Assembly: GCA_009731375.1 (NCBI GenBank)
Contig: BJOX01000059.1
Location: forward strand, 273,591-337,590
DNA: 64,000 bases
Direction of reading: 5' to 3'
Source of the DNA: Paulinella micropora
Lineage: Eukaryota; Cercozoa; Imbricatea; Euglyphida
Part shown: in pieces, positions 1 through 12,030 of the stretch
Position numbering within the stretch: the stretch's first letter is position 1
Layout of the letters: each line of letters starts with the position of its first letter
The notes under the pieces: model-generated
What the model was told of the DNA's origin: nothing
The model's input: the letters and a program-made list of their open reading frames with translations, nothing else
Database searches by the model: none
Position numbers and translations under genes: made by a program

Positions 1-552
1 GCTCAGCAAAAATCAAATCAAACCAGAAACGTATAACTAATTGGCAACGCAATTGTTCAGGCCTAGGCTGACCAGAATTCTGGAAGGGCCGGGGGAGTTA
101 TTAATGACAACTGTTAGTTCTTGAGACAACAATTTTACAATTGGATATTATTATATTATGTAGCTTATGGATATATGTTCTTGTAAATTTGTATGCATAT
201 ATATACACACACTAAGTACGTTCAGATTCTTTCTCTCTCTCTCTCTCTCTCTGTTTCTCGCAGCCCGGATGTCCCTGGTACTTGCAACATCTCTTTGCAA
301 CATCTCTCAACATCTCTCAACATCTCTCAACATCTTTTAACATCTCTACATATTATATATATATTTATATATTTGTATATATGTATATATATATATATAT
401 ATATATACTTTTAACATCTCTACATATTATATATATATATATATATGTATATACATATATATACATATATATACATATATATATAATATATGTATATATA
501 TATATGTATGTATATACACGCACATGTATATTTGTATATATATATATGTATG

Positions 553-584
<32 letters not shown>

Positions 585-615
585 TGTATATATATATGTA
601 TGTATATACACACAT

Positions 616-647
<32 letters not shown>

Positions 648-708
648 CACAATTTATATGTATCTCTCTCTCTCTCTCTCTTTCACATACACACGCCCGG
701 GCCCACAG
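1..708. repeat. AT-rich flank with TA, CATA, AAT and CT microsatellites
   Basis: No gene is visible. From about 350 to 650 the DNA is TATA/CATA repeats with a short AAT array, followed by CT and CA repeats that run into the acceptor (CCCACAG) of the first transposase exon at 709. The block therefore looks like the 3' part of an intron or the 5' flank of that gene. Confidence 0.7.
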
Positions 709-937
709 GTGGACCAGCTTACGGTGGCTCATATTGCAATTTGTTTGTTACACTTGATGCATGTCCATCGAGTGTCGTACAAGGCGATGGACGCCATAAT
801 GACCTTGCTGACAGAGCTAGTAACACCCCACGAACAAGCCGCCACCTGGAAGCGACTGCATGGCTTGGTAATGACCTCGCGGCCGGAGGTGGTCACGTAC
901 ATACGGTCCGTGTTGTTATGTATGCAAGCAAGACAAA
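709..937 (+). CDS. CACTA-like transposase copy 1, exon 1 (partial gene)
   Basis: The exon follows a CT/CA-rich stretch and a CCCACAG acceptor. It is open from GTG GAC CAG and reads [20 protein letters not shown] onward. The right edge is approximate (ACAAA then gtgtg). The 3' part of this exon, around [18 protein letters not shown], is repeated at about 1266-1340, the same exon-echo behaviour seen in the large minus-strand gene of this window. I do not recognise this N-terminal segment on its own; it is placed in the transposase gene because it lies just upstream, on the same strand and in an open frame. Any earlier exon lies outside the window or is unrecognised. Confidence 0.5.
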
Positions 938-1011
938 GTGTGTTGTTATGTATGCAAGCATCCGAAGAAATAGACATGCAAGGACTTAGCCTTTCAATGT
1001 TTACCTTACAT

Positions 1012-1143
1012 TTCCAAGGTATGCCTTGCAATAGTAAGGGTATACCTTGAAATAGCCAAGTTATACCTTGAACTAGTCAGGGTATACCTTGAAATATCAA
1101 GGTATGCCCTGATATTCCAAGGTATACCTTGAAATATCAAGGT
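1012..1143. repeat. Cluster of CAAGGTATACCTTG palindromes
   Basis: Several spaced copies of a perfect 14-base palindrome (CAAGGTATACCTTG) or near copies, each joined by short spacers such as AAATAGT or AACTAGT. Further clusters lie near 2470-2625, 3300-3358, 5185-5340, 5745-5862, 6218-6275, 6916-6975 and 8120-8320. I see none beyond about 8.4 kb. Confidence 0.8.
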
Positions 1144-1387
1144 GACGTACATAGAAAGATAGAAAGATAGATAGACAGATAGATAGATAGGTAGGTNNNN
1201 NNNNNNGTAGATAGATAGATAGATAGATACATAGATAGATAGATAGATAGATAGATAGGTAGATAGCTTGGTCATGACCTCGTGGCCAGAGGTGGTCACG
1301 TACATACGGTCCGTGTTGTTATGTACGCAAGCAAGACAAAGTGTATATGTGAGTGTGTGCCTGGGTTAGGTGCTTCCGTGATTGCAG

Positions 1388-2236
1388 CCTCACTCCATTC
1401 GTGGANNNNNNNNNNTTCCATTCGCGGAGGCGTCAGGGGATTGCAAACAAGGGTATCCATTGCGCAGAGAACGTGTATGTGTTGCAGCCCTGGAACCCCA
1501 AGTCCAAGCATTTGTGGGCACCGTAGGATGGGACGACATCCACCGGGACGTGGTGCAACATGCCGACGATTCTGTGGGAGCCGCTAGTTACTGTTGCATC
1601 AAGTGTTCACCCCGTTACAGGCAAAAGGTAATCACCACTTCCCCTGCAGGAGTCGTCACCGTTCCGATCATAGTTGGTACTGATGGACTGCCTCTGACAC
1701 TTGGTAAGTTTGGTGCAAACCATCCGGTATGGCTTAACACGATCAGGAACCTTGCTGCTCCCGACAAGTTGCAGAAGAAATTGCAACGGTGGATAGGATG
1801 CCTCATAGGAGGTCCCGTCCTCCCACCGGATCTGCGTACTAGCATGACCCCGCTTCGCGCCCAATTAGAATCCCTCGCTAATCCGTTTCCTTGTGTGGAC
1901 AAACACGGTGAAGAGCGGCTTTGCAGAGTCATTTTGCTGGGCGTGGCAGGTGACGGCCAAGGTGTCAAGAAAATTTCTGGTGCAACATGGAATGGACAGT
2001 ATTTGTGCCCTTCATGCAGAATGCAGTTTACGAAATTTCTGGATCGATATATTACGCCTGACTTCCGAGTGTTTCTATCTGCCAAACATACATGCGGAGG
2101 AACCCACAATATGGCAACCATTGTCTGCAGCGTCCACCAGATATCAAGACACATACATGGCACGAACGCCAGGCAGCGAGAGTGCAGCACTTGAGTGCAG
2201 GCAAATTGCCAGGGCAAAAGGCAGCGCATAGTTACG
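1388..2236 (+). CDS. CACTA-like transposase copy 1, exon 2 (Tnp2-type core, frameshifted)
   Basis: The exon runs from a GATTGCAG acceptor to a TTACG|GTATAC donor, with a 10-N gap at 1406-1415. It encodes a domain like the Tnp2 family of CACTA/EnSpm transposases: a segment with TDGLPLTLGKFGANH, then LLGVAGDGQG followed by a zinc-knuckle-like CPSCRMQ, as in the Tnp2 pattern of a short acidic motif before CxxC. The frame used to about 2090 differs by one base from the frame that leads into the donor (ending AHSY plus one base), so a frameshift or an unseen small intron lies between about 2090 and 2190. The last base joins the next exon in phase. The gene may be inactive, or the sequence may carry an indel. 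Confidence 0.7.
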
Positions 2237-2689
<453 letters not shown>

Positions 2690-3282
2690 GGGTCAAATAT
2701 CCAGGCGAATTCAGTGGTGTGCCCCTGCATGATGTGATAAAGGATACATATCCGGGTCTGATGCACCTGATTGGCAACCTGTTTGACCATCTAATCAAAA
2801 CAACCACACGCTGGCATCCTCAATGCACGCTCAAGGCAGTACATATCCAACCGTTGCCTCCTTTTGTTGAGCGGGAGCAGAAACGAGGTGAGAGCCAGAG
2901 CGATTACCTGCGAGCCATTGAATCTGAAAGGAAAGATCATAAAGCACAAGCAGCTGCTGTGCAAGCTTGCATCGATCTGTACACTGCGTTCGGGCTGGAC
3001 GAGAAAGGTCGTTACGAGGTTTGCAGACGTTTCAAGAGCATCAAGGCCCTTCCTGATCAAATCGGCACTGGGTCACCTTACAAAAATTTTGGCAAACTCA
3101 ATACTGCCAGCGCTCATTTTTTTATAAGGTACTGCAGTTGGATCTTCGATGATATGCAACCCGGTCTTGCCTTACCGCAAAAGAAAACAATCAAGCAGAT
3201 GTTTGCACTCGCCAAGCTATGCATGCGGCGGACGTTACCATGCAGGGTCGAGGACGGCTTGGGGGACTTTATCGTTCAACAG
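2690..3282 (+). CDS. CACTA-like transposase copy 1, exon 3
   Basis: The exon is open throughout and ends GTT CAA CAG before GTACAC. Near its start, YPGLMHLIGNLFDHLI matches the D/G-x-MH-(x)-N pattern that marks the catalytic core region of Tnp2 transposases, in which the Met-His pair is conserved. Later it contains a SAHFFIRYCSWIF stretch and basic and aromatic segments. It joins exon 4 in phase 0 across a short intron (3283-3434) that carries palindromes and a GA array. It probably acts as part of the DDE-type nuclease that moves CACTA elements, but I infer this from family resemblance only. Confidence 0.7.
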
Positions 3283-3387
3283 GTACACTATTGTTGTTTT
3301 CTGCAAGGAATACCCTGATTTTTTAAGGTATACCCTGGACGGGCAAGGCATACCTTGACATAGAGAGAGAGAGAGAGAGAGACTCTC

Positions 3388-3418
<31 letters not shown>

Positions 3419-3434
3419 GTATGATTATGCATAG

Positions 3435-4742
3435 GTGGTAGAGATCGCGGCCGAGTTGCCCCTGACAGAGCACGCCTATTATCTGCATCAGTTTTGTTGT
3501 AAGATACTTCTGCATTTCCGGGACTGGGGACCCTTACCAGAAGTGCAGGAATTTGGTTTGGAACGTGAGGGAGGGGAGCTCAAGAAGCAAGTCAAGACTC
3601 TAAGGAGCATGGAGCACACATTTATGAAGCGTTGGACCGTTGCTCCGGGAGCGCTATTACTGCCAAGCTTACGAGCGGCACAAGCTGATATCGAAGCGCA
3701 AGTCGTGATGTCAAAATGTAGTGTTGTAACAGGTCGGCGCACTGGCAGCTTTAACGCAGCCCACATGAACGAAAACCCGAGTTTGAGTTTGCCCTCGCGT
3801 TTCCGCACTCGCCCTAGGCATCTCACCGACTTGCAGGATTTTTTCAACTCGTGCTGGAGAGTATTACAAGGGGGTGCAGGGCTGCCGGCACCCCCACAGT
3901 TGACGTACGAGAACATTGAACTGGCACGACATATGACATGCAAGGGCTACACGATGAGGTGCATGGCCAGCAGTTCGAGGACTGAACGCTTCGCGGGTGG
4001 TACGTGCTTTTTGACACGTGAGAACGTAAGTGGTACTTTTAATGAACGTGCATGGGGAGTGACTAGCGCTGGGAGGTATGGTGCAAGCGTACAATGGTAT
4101 GCACGTGTCACATACCAGTTGCACAGCTGGGATCTGGCCAGAGTTGAACTCTTGCGTGCGCGTGCGCATGACCAGCAGCTGTGGTTGTGTCACATGAGAC
4201 CTGCCCAACCGTCTCTGACTTTTTTGCCGATTAGCTTCCTGGAGATTCCGTGCATCGTGGCACCTAAACCGAGCAGTGACACTTCTTTCTACTTCATGGA
4301 GCTGATAACTGACGATTTCTTGCCATATGAATTGAGGCAAGAAATTGAAAACAGGAGGAACCGACAAGAAGAAGAAGAAGAAGAAGAAGGACAAGAACAA
4401 GAAGAACAAGAAGAACAAGAAGAACAAGAAGAACAAGAAGAAAAACAAGAAGAACAAGAACAAGAAAAAGAAGAAGAAGAAGAAGAAGAGGAAGAACAAG
4501 AAGAAGAAAAAGAAGAAGAAAAAGAAGAAGAAAAAGAAGAAGAAAAAGAAGAAGAAAAAGAAGAACAAGAAGAAGAAGAAGAAGGACAAGAACAAGATCA
4601 AGAAGAAGATCAAGAAGAAGATCACAGGCAAGAACAAGAACAGGAACAAGAACAAGAACAGGAAGAAGAGGAAGAAGTTATAGATTTGGATGAAAATGAG
4701 GAAGCACAACAATATCAAGAAGAAGATCCGAGCAAGAAATAG
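3435..4742 (+). CDS. CACTA-like transposase copy 1, exon 4 with Glu/Gln-rich tail
   Basis: The last exon follows a GCATAG acceptor and starts VVEIAAELPLTEHAYYLHQF, matching the start of the second copy at 12031. A middle segment RFAGGTCFL...GRYGASVQWYARV is shared with copy 2 (RYAGGTCAV...ARYGAYVRYYLAV). The final third is low complexity: from about 4365 to 4675 it is almost only Glu, Gln and Lys codons (GAA, CAA, AAA), then VIDLDENEEAQQ and a TAG stop. The opposite strand is also open there only because the array is a purine repeat. The tail is duplicated just downstream. Confidence 0.75.
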   Translation: MVEIAAELPLTEHAYYLHQFCCKILLHFRDWGPLPEVQEFGLEREGGELKKQVKTLRSMEHTFMKRWTVAPGALLLPSLRAAQADIEAQVVMSKCSVVTGRRTGSFNAAHMNENPSLSLPSRFRTRPRHLTDLQDFFNSCWRVLQGGAGLPAPPQLTYENIELARHMTCKGYTMRCMASSSRTERFAGGTCFLTRENVSGTFNERAWGVTSAGRYGASVQWYARVTYQLHSWDLARVELLRARAHDQQLWLCHMRPAQPSLTFLPISFLEIPCIVAPKPSSDTSFYFMELITDDFLPYELRQEIENRRNRQEEEEEEEGQEQEEQEEQEEQEEQEEKQEEQEQEKEEEEEEEEEQEEEKEEEKEEEKEEEKEEEKEEQEEEEEGQEQDQEEDQEEDHRQEQEQEQEQEQEEEEEVIDLDENEEAQQYQEEDPSKK

Positions 4743-4915
4743 ATCACAGGCAAGAACAAGAACAGGAACAAGAACAATAACAGGAACAAGAACAAGAACA
4801 GGAAGAAGAGGAAGAAGTTATAGGTTTGGATGAAAATGAGGAAGCACAACAAGAACAACAAGAAGAAGAACAGGAAAAAATTGTAGATTTGGACGAAGAA
4901 GATTCAGATGACTGA
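4743..4915 (+). pseudogene. Tandem duplicate of the transposase acidic C-terminus
   Basis: Bases 4741-4846 repeat 4634-4739, including ATAGATCACAGGCAAGAACA-type sequence and a VIGLDENEEAQQ segment. An internal TAA (near 4779) closes it in the transposase frame. After it the frame runs to VDLDEEDSDD and TGA at 4915. The original C-terminus was probably the second, more acidic one. Confidence 0.65.
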
Positions 4916-6086
4916 ATCGTGAATATTAATAAAAAAAAAGTTTTTCTGTCCTTCAAATTATATGTTACACTATATATCAAGTTAATAATGTACCCGGGAG
5001 CCAAAACTTTGTTAAATCAAGCTCCGGTAACATGTTTTCTAATATTAATACTTGCTTAGAAGTTTTTTTTGATAAGCTCCGGTAACATGTTTTTGATATT
5101 AATACTTGCCGAACTGTGGAAGTGATGTACGTAATTACCTTGATCAGTCGGTCACAGTGCACCTGATCTCTTACCCTCAGAGCAACTTCAAGGTATGACC
5201 TAGGAATCCAAGGTATAAGTTCAACGGTACCCAAGATATACCTTATAAATTCACTGAGGTATACCTTACAAATTCAAGGTACACCTTATGAATTGACTCA
5301 AAGTGACACTATACGGTGACCTTACGAATTCAAGGTATTGCGGCAAGGTTTGATGGGAATAGTCAATCAAGGTAACGCCGCCGAAATCTTGCTACCTCTT
5401 CCATTTTATCTGTTCTACTTTGCACTTAGCTCTACAAGTTGCAAGTATTCTATTACTAGTAAGACAGTGCGGCTTGCGTAAAAACTTGAAAGTAAGATTT
5501 GTAAGTCTAAAAATTGTTTCCAGAGCAAGGTCGTAGGTCTTTGCTACTACCTGTCCGACCCGACCACCAAATATGTCTCTTAAGTCAACTTCTTTTGGTG
5601 ACTATCCAGTGAGCAATCGCTCTCCTTGTCATTGTCTGTAAGGCTTGACGATGAGACTACGGAAGCATCGGACATGGTAACAAGCACCTGATATGGCAGA
5701 CATATTTATGTTGGTGTTAATCATCTTGCGCCTGACATAAACATTTCAATGTTTACCTTACATATCCAAAGTACACTTTGAAATAGTCAAGGTATACCTT
5801 GAAATAGTCAAGGTATACCTTGAAGTAGTTAAGGTATACCTTGAACTAGTCAAGGTATACTTGCAACCTGATATCATCTGACAGACATATTTATGTTGGT
5901 GTTAATCATCTTGCGCCTGACATAATTATGTTGGTGTGAAGCAGCAGCGCTGGTACGGTAGAGCTAGGTTGAGGAGAAAAAGATGTTCTGGCTAGGTTTT
6001 TCTCCTCAACCTAGCCACTAGGTTCTTCTCTTACAGGATTGTCGTTGGCTGTAAATGAAATGGTAAGCAAGTCCCTTCATGTCGCC
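4916..6086. other. Intergenic, with short tandem duplications and palindromes
   Basis: No gene is seen. A 46-base unit around CTCCGGTAACATG is present twice (5020-5110). Palindrome clusters lie at 5185-5340 and 5745-5862. A segment with TATTTATGTTGGTGTTAATC occurs twice (about 5700 and 5885). Confidence 0.6.
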
Positions 6087-6281
6087 TTATGTTAGTATTA
6101 ATTATCTTGGGCTATGCCCTGTTCATCTTCCGATGGACATAATTATGTTAGCATTAACTATCTTGCGCTAAGCCCTGTTAGAATGTTTTGTGGATTGCCT
6201 TCGGCTCATACTTTGATTCAAGGTATACCTTGGTAGGGCAAGGTATACTTTGGTAAGGCAAGGTATACTTTGATTCAGTGA

Positions 6282-6322
<41 letters not shown>

Positions 6323-7214
6323 CTTGAGAGTACATATAAATGATGCATAATGTAGTAAGTAAAAAAAGGAAAACATGCAAGCAAATAAAAAGCCAGCCCT
6401 CTCATATGCGTTTATCGCAAAACCGTAGAACAAACCTTTGTGCATACGCCTTCCATGTCACGGAGCGAACTCGGGACATGTACAAGACTATGCATCAAAA
6501 GATGTTCATTCCATTGTCTGCAAAGTTGTTCCGAGCACGTAGTTTTGCAATGGGTACACCAACCATCACAAAGACTAGGGCCCGTACTTAATCAGTGCCA
6601 CGTTGGACAGGCACTCAAGCATACGTTGTCGTGAGATGGAGAGAGAGAGAGAGACATTGAGACACATATGTTTTCTTTCAATATGTTGAGGAAATTTTCG
6701 ATGTTCTTTTCATGCGTTGTAATAAAGTCCGGAAGTGAGAACACAGGTGTTGAGCTATATTTCTTTTCAAAAGGGTAATTGGACTTATGTTAGTATTAAT
6801 TATCTTGCGCTATGCCCTGTTCATCTTCCGCCGGGCATAATTATGTTAGTATTAATTATCTTGCGCTAAGCCCTGTTAGAATGTTTTGTACATTGCCTTC
6901 GGCTCATACTGTGATTCAAGGTATACCTTGGTAGGGCAAGGTATACTTTGGTAAGGCAAGGTATACCTTGATTCAGTGAGGGAAGAGAGAGAGAGAGAGA
7001 GAGATTGAGACATATTTTGAGAGAAGGAAAGAAAAGAAAGAGAGAAATGAGAGAGAGAGAGAGAAATGAGAGAGAGAAAGAGATAGAGATAGAGATAGAT
7101 AGAGAGAGAGAGGAAAAAGCAACAGAGAGACGGAGAAAGAGAGATGCAGAGAGAGAGAGAGAGAGAGGAAAAAGCAACAGAGAGACGGAGAGAAAGAGAT
7201 GCAGAGAAAACTTT

Positions 7215-7250
<36 letters not shown>

Positions 7251-7565
7251 TGCATATAAATGATGCATAATGTAGTAAGTAAAAAAAAGGAAAACATGCA
7301 AGCAAATAAAAAGCCAACCCTCTCATATGCGTTTATCGCAAAACCGTAAAACAAACCTTTGTGCATTCGCCTTCCATGTCACGGAGCGAACTCGGGACAT
7401 GTACAAGAATATGCATCAAAAGATGTTCATTCCAACGTCTGCAAAGTCGTTCCGAGCACGTAGTTTTGCAATGGGTACACCAACCATCACAAAGACTAGG
7501 GCCCGTACTTAATCAATGCACGCTGGACAGGCACTCAAGCATACGTTGTCGTGAGATGGAGAGAG
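6087..7565. repeat. Two-copy tandem duplication, unit about 0.7 kb
   Basis: Unit 1 (6087-6650) and unit 2 (6785-7565) share the same order: TTATGTTAGTATTAATTATC, a palindrome cluster, a GA array, then a non-repetitive 300-base block (TGATGCATAATGTAGTAAG to CATACGTTGTCGTGAGATGG). The copies differ by scattered substitutions and by GA-array length. No convincing coding sequence is seen. Confidence 0.85.
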
Positions 7566-7585
7566 AGAGAGACAGAGAGAGAGAG

Positions 7586-7628
<43 letters not shown>

Positions 7629-7739
7629 TAGAGAGAGGGAGATCTTGAGAGAGAGAGAGAGAGATCGAGAGAGAGAGAGAGATAGAGAGAGAGAGACATG
7701 TACAGAGAGAGAGAGAGAGAGCGATCGAGAGGGAGGGAG

Positions 7740-7776
<37 letters not shown>

Positions 7777-7862
7777 TCTTGAGAGAAGAAAAGAAAAGAG
7801 AGAGAGAGATAGAGATAGAGAGAGAGATACTAGTACTAGAGAGAGAGTGAGAGAGAGAGAGA
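7560..7862. repeat. GA-rich microsatellite
   Basis: Imperfect GAGA/GATA arrays with interruptions. Reading frames across it on either strand are repeat artefacts. Confidence 0.9.
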
Positions 7863-8767
7863 TGCCTGAATGGTAAAAAATTCAAAAAATCCTTACGGGT
7901 GTAAACTCTGCTCTTTGATCAATCACAGGCACTCTTAGTAGAAAAGATTAAAAAGGCGGGGAAAAAATCAAACAAATGCTTTTTTAATTATTTGAACCGC
8001 CCACATTTGGTAAAAATACTAAATTTTGTTTTTGGCACACTTCCTGACATCCTTTTTCTGATTTCTTATAGAGGGCATGTTCCTTTCCTGATTTCTTATT
8101 GCGGGCCGAACGTACCATTGAAACTTTCAAAGTATAAAATTTTTTACCTTGAAACATGGAATTTTTTTTTCACTGTTTCAAGGTATAGAAATCAATACCT
8201 TGAGGCTTTTATCAATTTCAAGGTATAGAAATCACTACCTTGAGGCTGTTCAAGGTAAAGAAATCAATACCTTGAGGCTTTTTAGGGTGTACCTTGACAG
8301 TTTCAGGGTGTATACCTTTAATAAACGGGCTTGTAGTGAGAGAGAGAGAGAGAGAGAGCGCGAGAGAGAGAGAGAGAGAGATTTGCAAAAATTAAATTGT
8401 TCTCTCAATAAAAACGAAGAAGAACAAGAGAGACTTGAGAAACCTGCAGCCGTTGCATTGGACATGTCGCCAACGTCCTCATCCTTGCCCCGCTTTGCTG
8501 CTTTTTTTTGGGCGGCTACATAAAGTGTGTAGAAATGGTGGTAGATTTTTTACGTTATGTGAACGTTACGTTGTGCTACAAGTGGTGGTAGTGATCTTGC
8601 AAGAGAAAGGAGGGTACCATGTCGGCGCTCCGACTCTTTTTTTGAACTGAACCCCGTTTTCTTTTGCTCTTCCAAACATATGAGTTCAGGACTGTAATTG
8701 GTAGACCAGTTTTTTCAAACAGACAGGATTTTTGAGGCCTAGGTGCATTTTGTTCAGACCGGTACCG

Positions 8768-8770
<3 letters not shown>
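7863..8770. other. Intergenic, palindrome cluster near 8120-8320
   Basis: Mostly unique AT-rich sequence plus CAAGGTAT-type palindrome remnants whose spacers read AGAAATCAATACCTTGAGGC, and two short GA arrays. No gene that I can support. Confidence 0.5.
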
Positions 8771-8774
<4 letters not shown>

Positions 8775-8824
<50 letters not shown>

Positions 8825-8960
8825 NNNNNNNNNNNNNNNNNNNNNNNNNNNNNNNNNNNNNNNNNNNNNNNNNNNNNNNNNNNNNNNNNNNNNNNNNNNN
8901 NNNNNNNNNNNNNNNNNNNNNNNNNNNNNNNNNNNNNNNNNNNNNNNNNNNNNNNNNNNN

Positions 8961-9033
<73 letters not shown>

Positions 9034-9045
9034 GCTCTCTCTCTC
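8775..9045. repeat. CT microsatellite spanning a 136-N gap
   Basis: Pure CT dinucleotides on both sides of N at 8825-8960. The gap length is likely an estimate and the array probably continues through it. Confidence 0.9.
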
Positions 9046-9059
9046 ACGTTGCGCACTAA

Positions 9060-9247
9060 CACATGTATACGTTATACATACGTACATACGTACACACATA
9101 CATACATACATACACACACATACATACATACATACATACATACATACATACATACATAGATACATACATACATACATGTATGCATACAAACACACACACA
9201 CACACACATACATACATACATACATACATACATACACACACACACAT

Positions 9248-9280
<33 letters not shown>

Positions 9281-9310
9281 CATACAAACACACACACACA
9301 CATACATACA

Positions 9311-9341
<31 letters not shown>

Positions 9342-9510
9342 GTATACATACGTACATACATACATACATACATACATTACATACATACATACATACACAC
9401 ACATACAAACACACACACACACACACACACATACATACATACATACATACGTACATACATACGTACATACATACATACATACACACATACATACATACGT
9501 ACACACACAC

Positions 9511-9544
<34 letters not shown>

Positions 9545-9618
9545 GTACATACCTATGCATATATACATACATACATACATACATGCATACACACATACAC
9601 ACATACATACATATGCAT

Positions 9619-9649
<31 letters not shown>

Positions 9650-10426
9650 TACACACATACATACACACATACACACATACATACGTACATACATATGCAT
9701 GCATACATACATACACACATACATGCATGCACACATGCATACATACATATGCATACATACATGCATACATACATACAGGCATACGTATATATACATGTAT
9801 ACATACATATGCATACATACATACATACATACATGCATACGTATACATACATATATACATACATACATACATACATATACTTACATACAAACATGCACGC
9901 ACAAACGCAAACACATACATACATACATACATGCACACATACATACATACATACATACATACATACATACATACACATACATACATACATACATACACAC
10001 ATACACACATACACACATACATACATACATGCATACATACATACATGCATACATACATACATACATGCTTATTACACACATACATACATACATGCATACG
10101 TATACATACATATATACATACATACATACATACATATACATACATACAAACAACGCACAAACGCAAACACATACATACATACATACATACACACACATAC
10201 ATACATACAAACACACACACACACACACACATACATACATACATACATACATACACATACACACACATATGCAGACATACATACACACTCACACACTCAC
10301 ACATACATACATACATACTTACATACATTCAAACATACATACCTACATACATACATACGTATACATACATACGTACATACATACATACTCATACGCATAC
10401 ATACATACACAAACACACACACACAC
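9060..10426. repeat. ACAT/CA microsatellite, about 1.4 kb
   Basis: CATACATA repeats with interspersed CACACA, TGCATA and CGTACA variants. Very long open frames (Tyr-Ile-His-Thr repeats) cross it on both strands because the unit length is four and stops are rare. They are not genes. Confidence 0.95.
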
Positions 10427-10533
<107 letters not shown>

Positions 10534-10538
10534 TATCT

Positions 10539-10795
10539 AATGCGGGGCTCGCGGCATGGTATCGTTCTCTGTTCATCGATGTTTCCGCACCTTGGGTTTT
10601 TTCCCATCCCCAATCCAAATCCCTTTGCTTCAAGCTATCCTCCTGCGTAGCTCGTTGCTCTTTTGCGATTTATCGCTCCTGTGCAGTCAAAAATTGGACT
10701 AATCTTCCTCTAGTCCGTATTGGTGACTGCATTCCATCATAGCCGTCCAGTGTTGCATAGCCCGGGCTAGGTCCCTGCGGGGGTTTAGGCCTCTA
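10539..10795 (+). mobile_element. Non-LTR retrotransposon fragment, end of ORF
   Basis: The segment begins in the coding region (ECGARGMVSFSVHRCF-like frame) and continues into a 3' stretch around CATAGCCCGGGCTAGGTCCC. The same segment lies on the minus strand at 57180-57450, so this is a dispersed element. It is cut off at the left by ATCT repeats and at the right by CATA repeats. Confidence 0.7.
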
Positions 10796-10828
10796 CATGT
10801 ATACATACATACATGTATACATACATAC

Positions 10829-10896
10829 CTATGTACATAGGCACAGACACAGACGTGGGTAGGAACATTAACGGGCCAATCAGCAAACAGTGGCAC
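10829..10896 (-). CDS. Orphan minus-strand exon
   Basis: On the minus strand a GGTTAAG acceptor is followed by 68 bases open as VPLFADWPVNVPTHVCVCAY plus three residues, then CATAG|GTATGTATG, a donor that runs into a TATG microsatellite. A truncated copy of its 5' part, acceptor included, lies upstream at 10953-10990 inside a TATC array. This is the exon-echo layout of the large gene at 28.8-63.1 kb. I do not recognise the protein and see no other exon of this gene. Confidence 0.4.
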
Positions 10897-10916
10897 CTTA
10901 ACCGCGGTCGAGATCG

Positions 10917-10949
<33 letters not shown>

Positions 10950-11039
10950 CCAGTCAGCAAACAGTGGCACCTTAACCGCGGTCGAGATCTATCTATCTAT
11001 CTATCTGTCTATCTATCTATCTATCTATGTATCTATCTG

Positions 11040-11770
11040 CTCAAAACACTTGGACTAACGGCTTGAACGGCTTCCTTTTCTTTCTCTTCTTCCTTGTCCT
11101 CCTCAAGACCCCACTCTCCATTTTGCCTTTTTCTTCAAACCCCTTGGAGAAGATTTTGCTCATGTCCACCCTTACGAAGATCCTTCGAGCCTCCTCGAAA
11201 AGAAGAGTCCAAAAGTGCACGTCCATCCGGACTATAAGTCACAACCCGCCATTGTCAACCCGGATTCCACCCACAGTTGTTGACGCCGAAACATACTCTC
11301 ATTTCGTCCAAGAAGTGCCCCGAAAGAACCAATCGAAAGAAGAAAGCACCTGATTTTGCCATCAACACCAAGCGTATGGAAAGACATTGAAAAAGAACTC
11401 CAATCCGCACTCCCTCTCATCCTCCCCTTATCTCTCATCCTGCATTCCGTCATAGCCGTCCAGTGTTGCATAGCCCGGGCTAGGTCCCTTCGGGGGTTTA
11501 GGCCTTTACACAATGTCATCATTGTAGCTTGCGCAAGCTTACGGTGCTCAAAACACTTGGACTAACGGCTTCCTTTTCTTTCTCTTCTTCCTTATCCTCC
11601 CACTCTCCATTCCTAGATTGCCTTTTTCTTCAACGTCCTTCCTCCTCTTCTTTTTCCAGAACACAGTCTACCCGTGATTCCCATCCCGGACACATGCACA
11701 GTACACAAATTATTGTTTGATGTGAAACTGCGTTCCTTTGCAAGGACTACATTCCTTTGCGACATCTCAT
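11040..11770 (+). mobile_element. Non-LTR retrotransposon, internally deleted, with microsatellite 3' end
   Basis: An interior coding-type stretch (11040-11440, with TPSVWKDIEKELQSALP in one frame) is joined to the 3' region (CATAGCCCGGGCTAGGTCCC, then AACACAGTCTACCCGTGATT, then CATTCCTTTGCGACATCTCA) and ends in a TATC array. The 3' region matches 56923-57250 (minus), 30190-30299 (minus) and 63872-64000 (minus). Confidence 0.65.
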
Positions 11771-11778
11771 CTATCTAC

Positions 11779-11850
<72 letters not shown>

Positions 11851-12030
11851 GTATATCTATCTATCTATGTATCTTTCTAGCCTCGGCGAACGATGCGGCG
11901 CTTTCGTGGCGTCGAGGCCTGCAAGTGTGCTTCGTGCAAAGGCAGAAAACAACTGATACTAATAATGATCATGGTATGCAAGATTTACATTGAATTGATG
12001 TAATGTATGAAGGTGAACATATCCTTGTAG
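11771..12030. repeat. TATC array and spacer before the second transposase exon
   Basis: A TATC array to about 11870, then unique sequence ending in a CCTTGTAG acceptor at 12030. Confidence 0.7.

Noticed and set aside
4345-4683. Lysine-rich gene overlapping the transposase tail, and its Phe/Leu-rich antisense frame
   Set aside because: Other frames of the GAA/CAA repeat. The Glu/Gln frame is continuous with the transposase domain.
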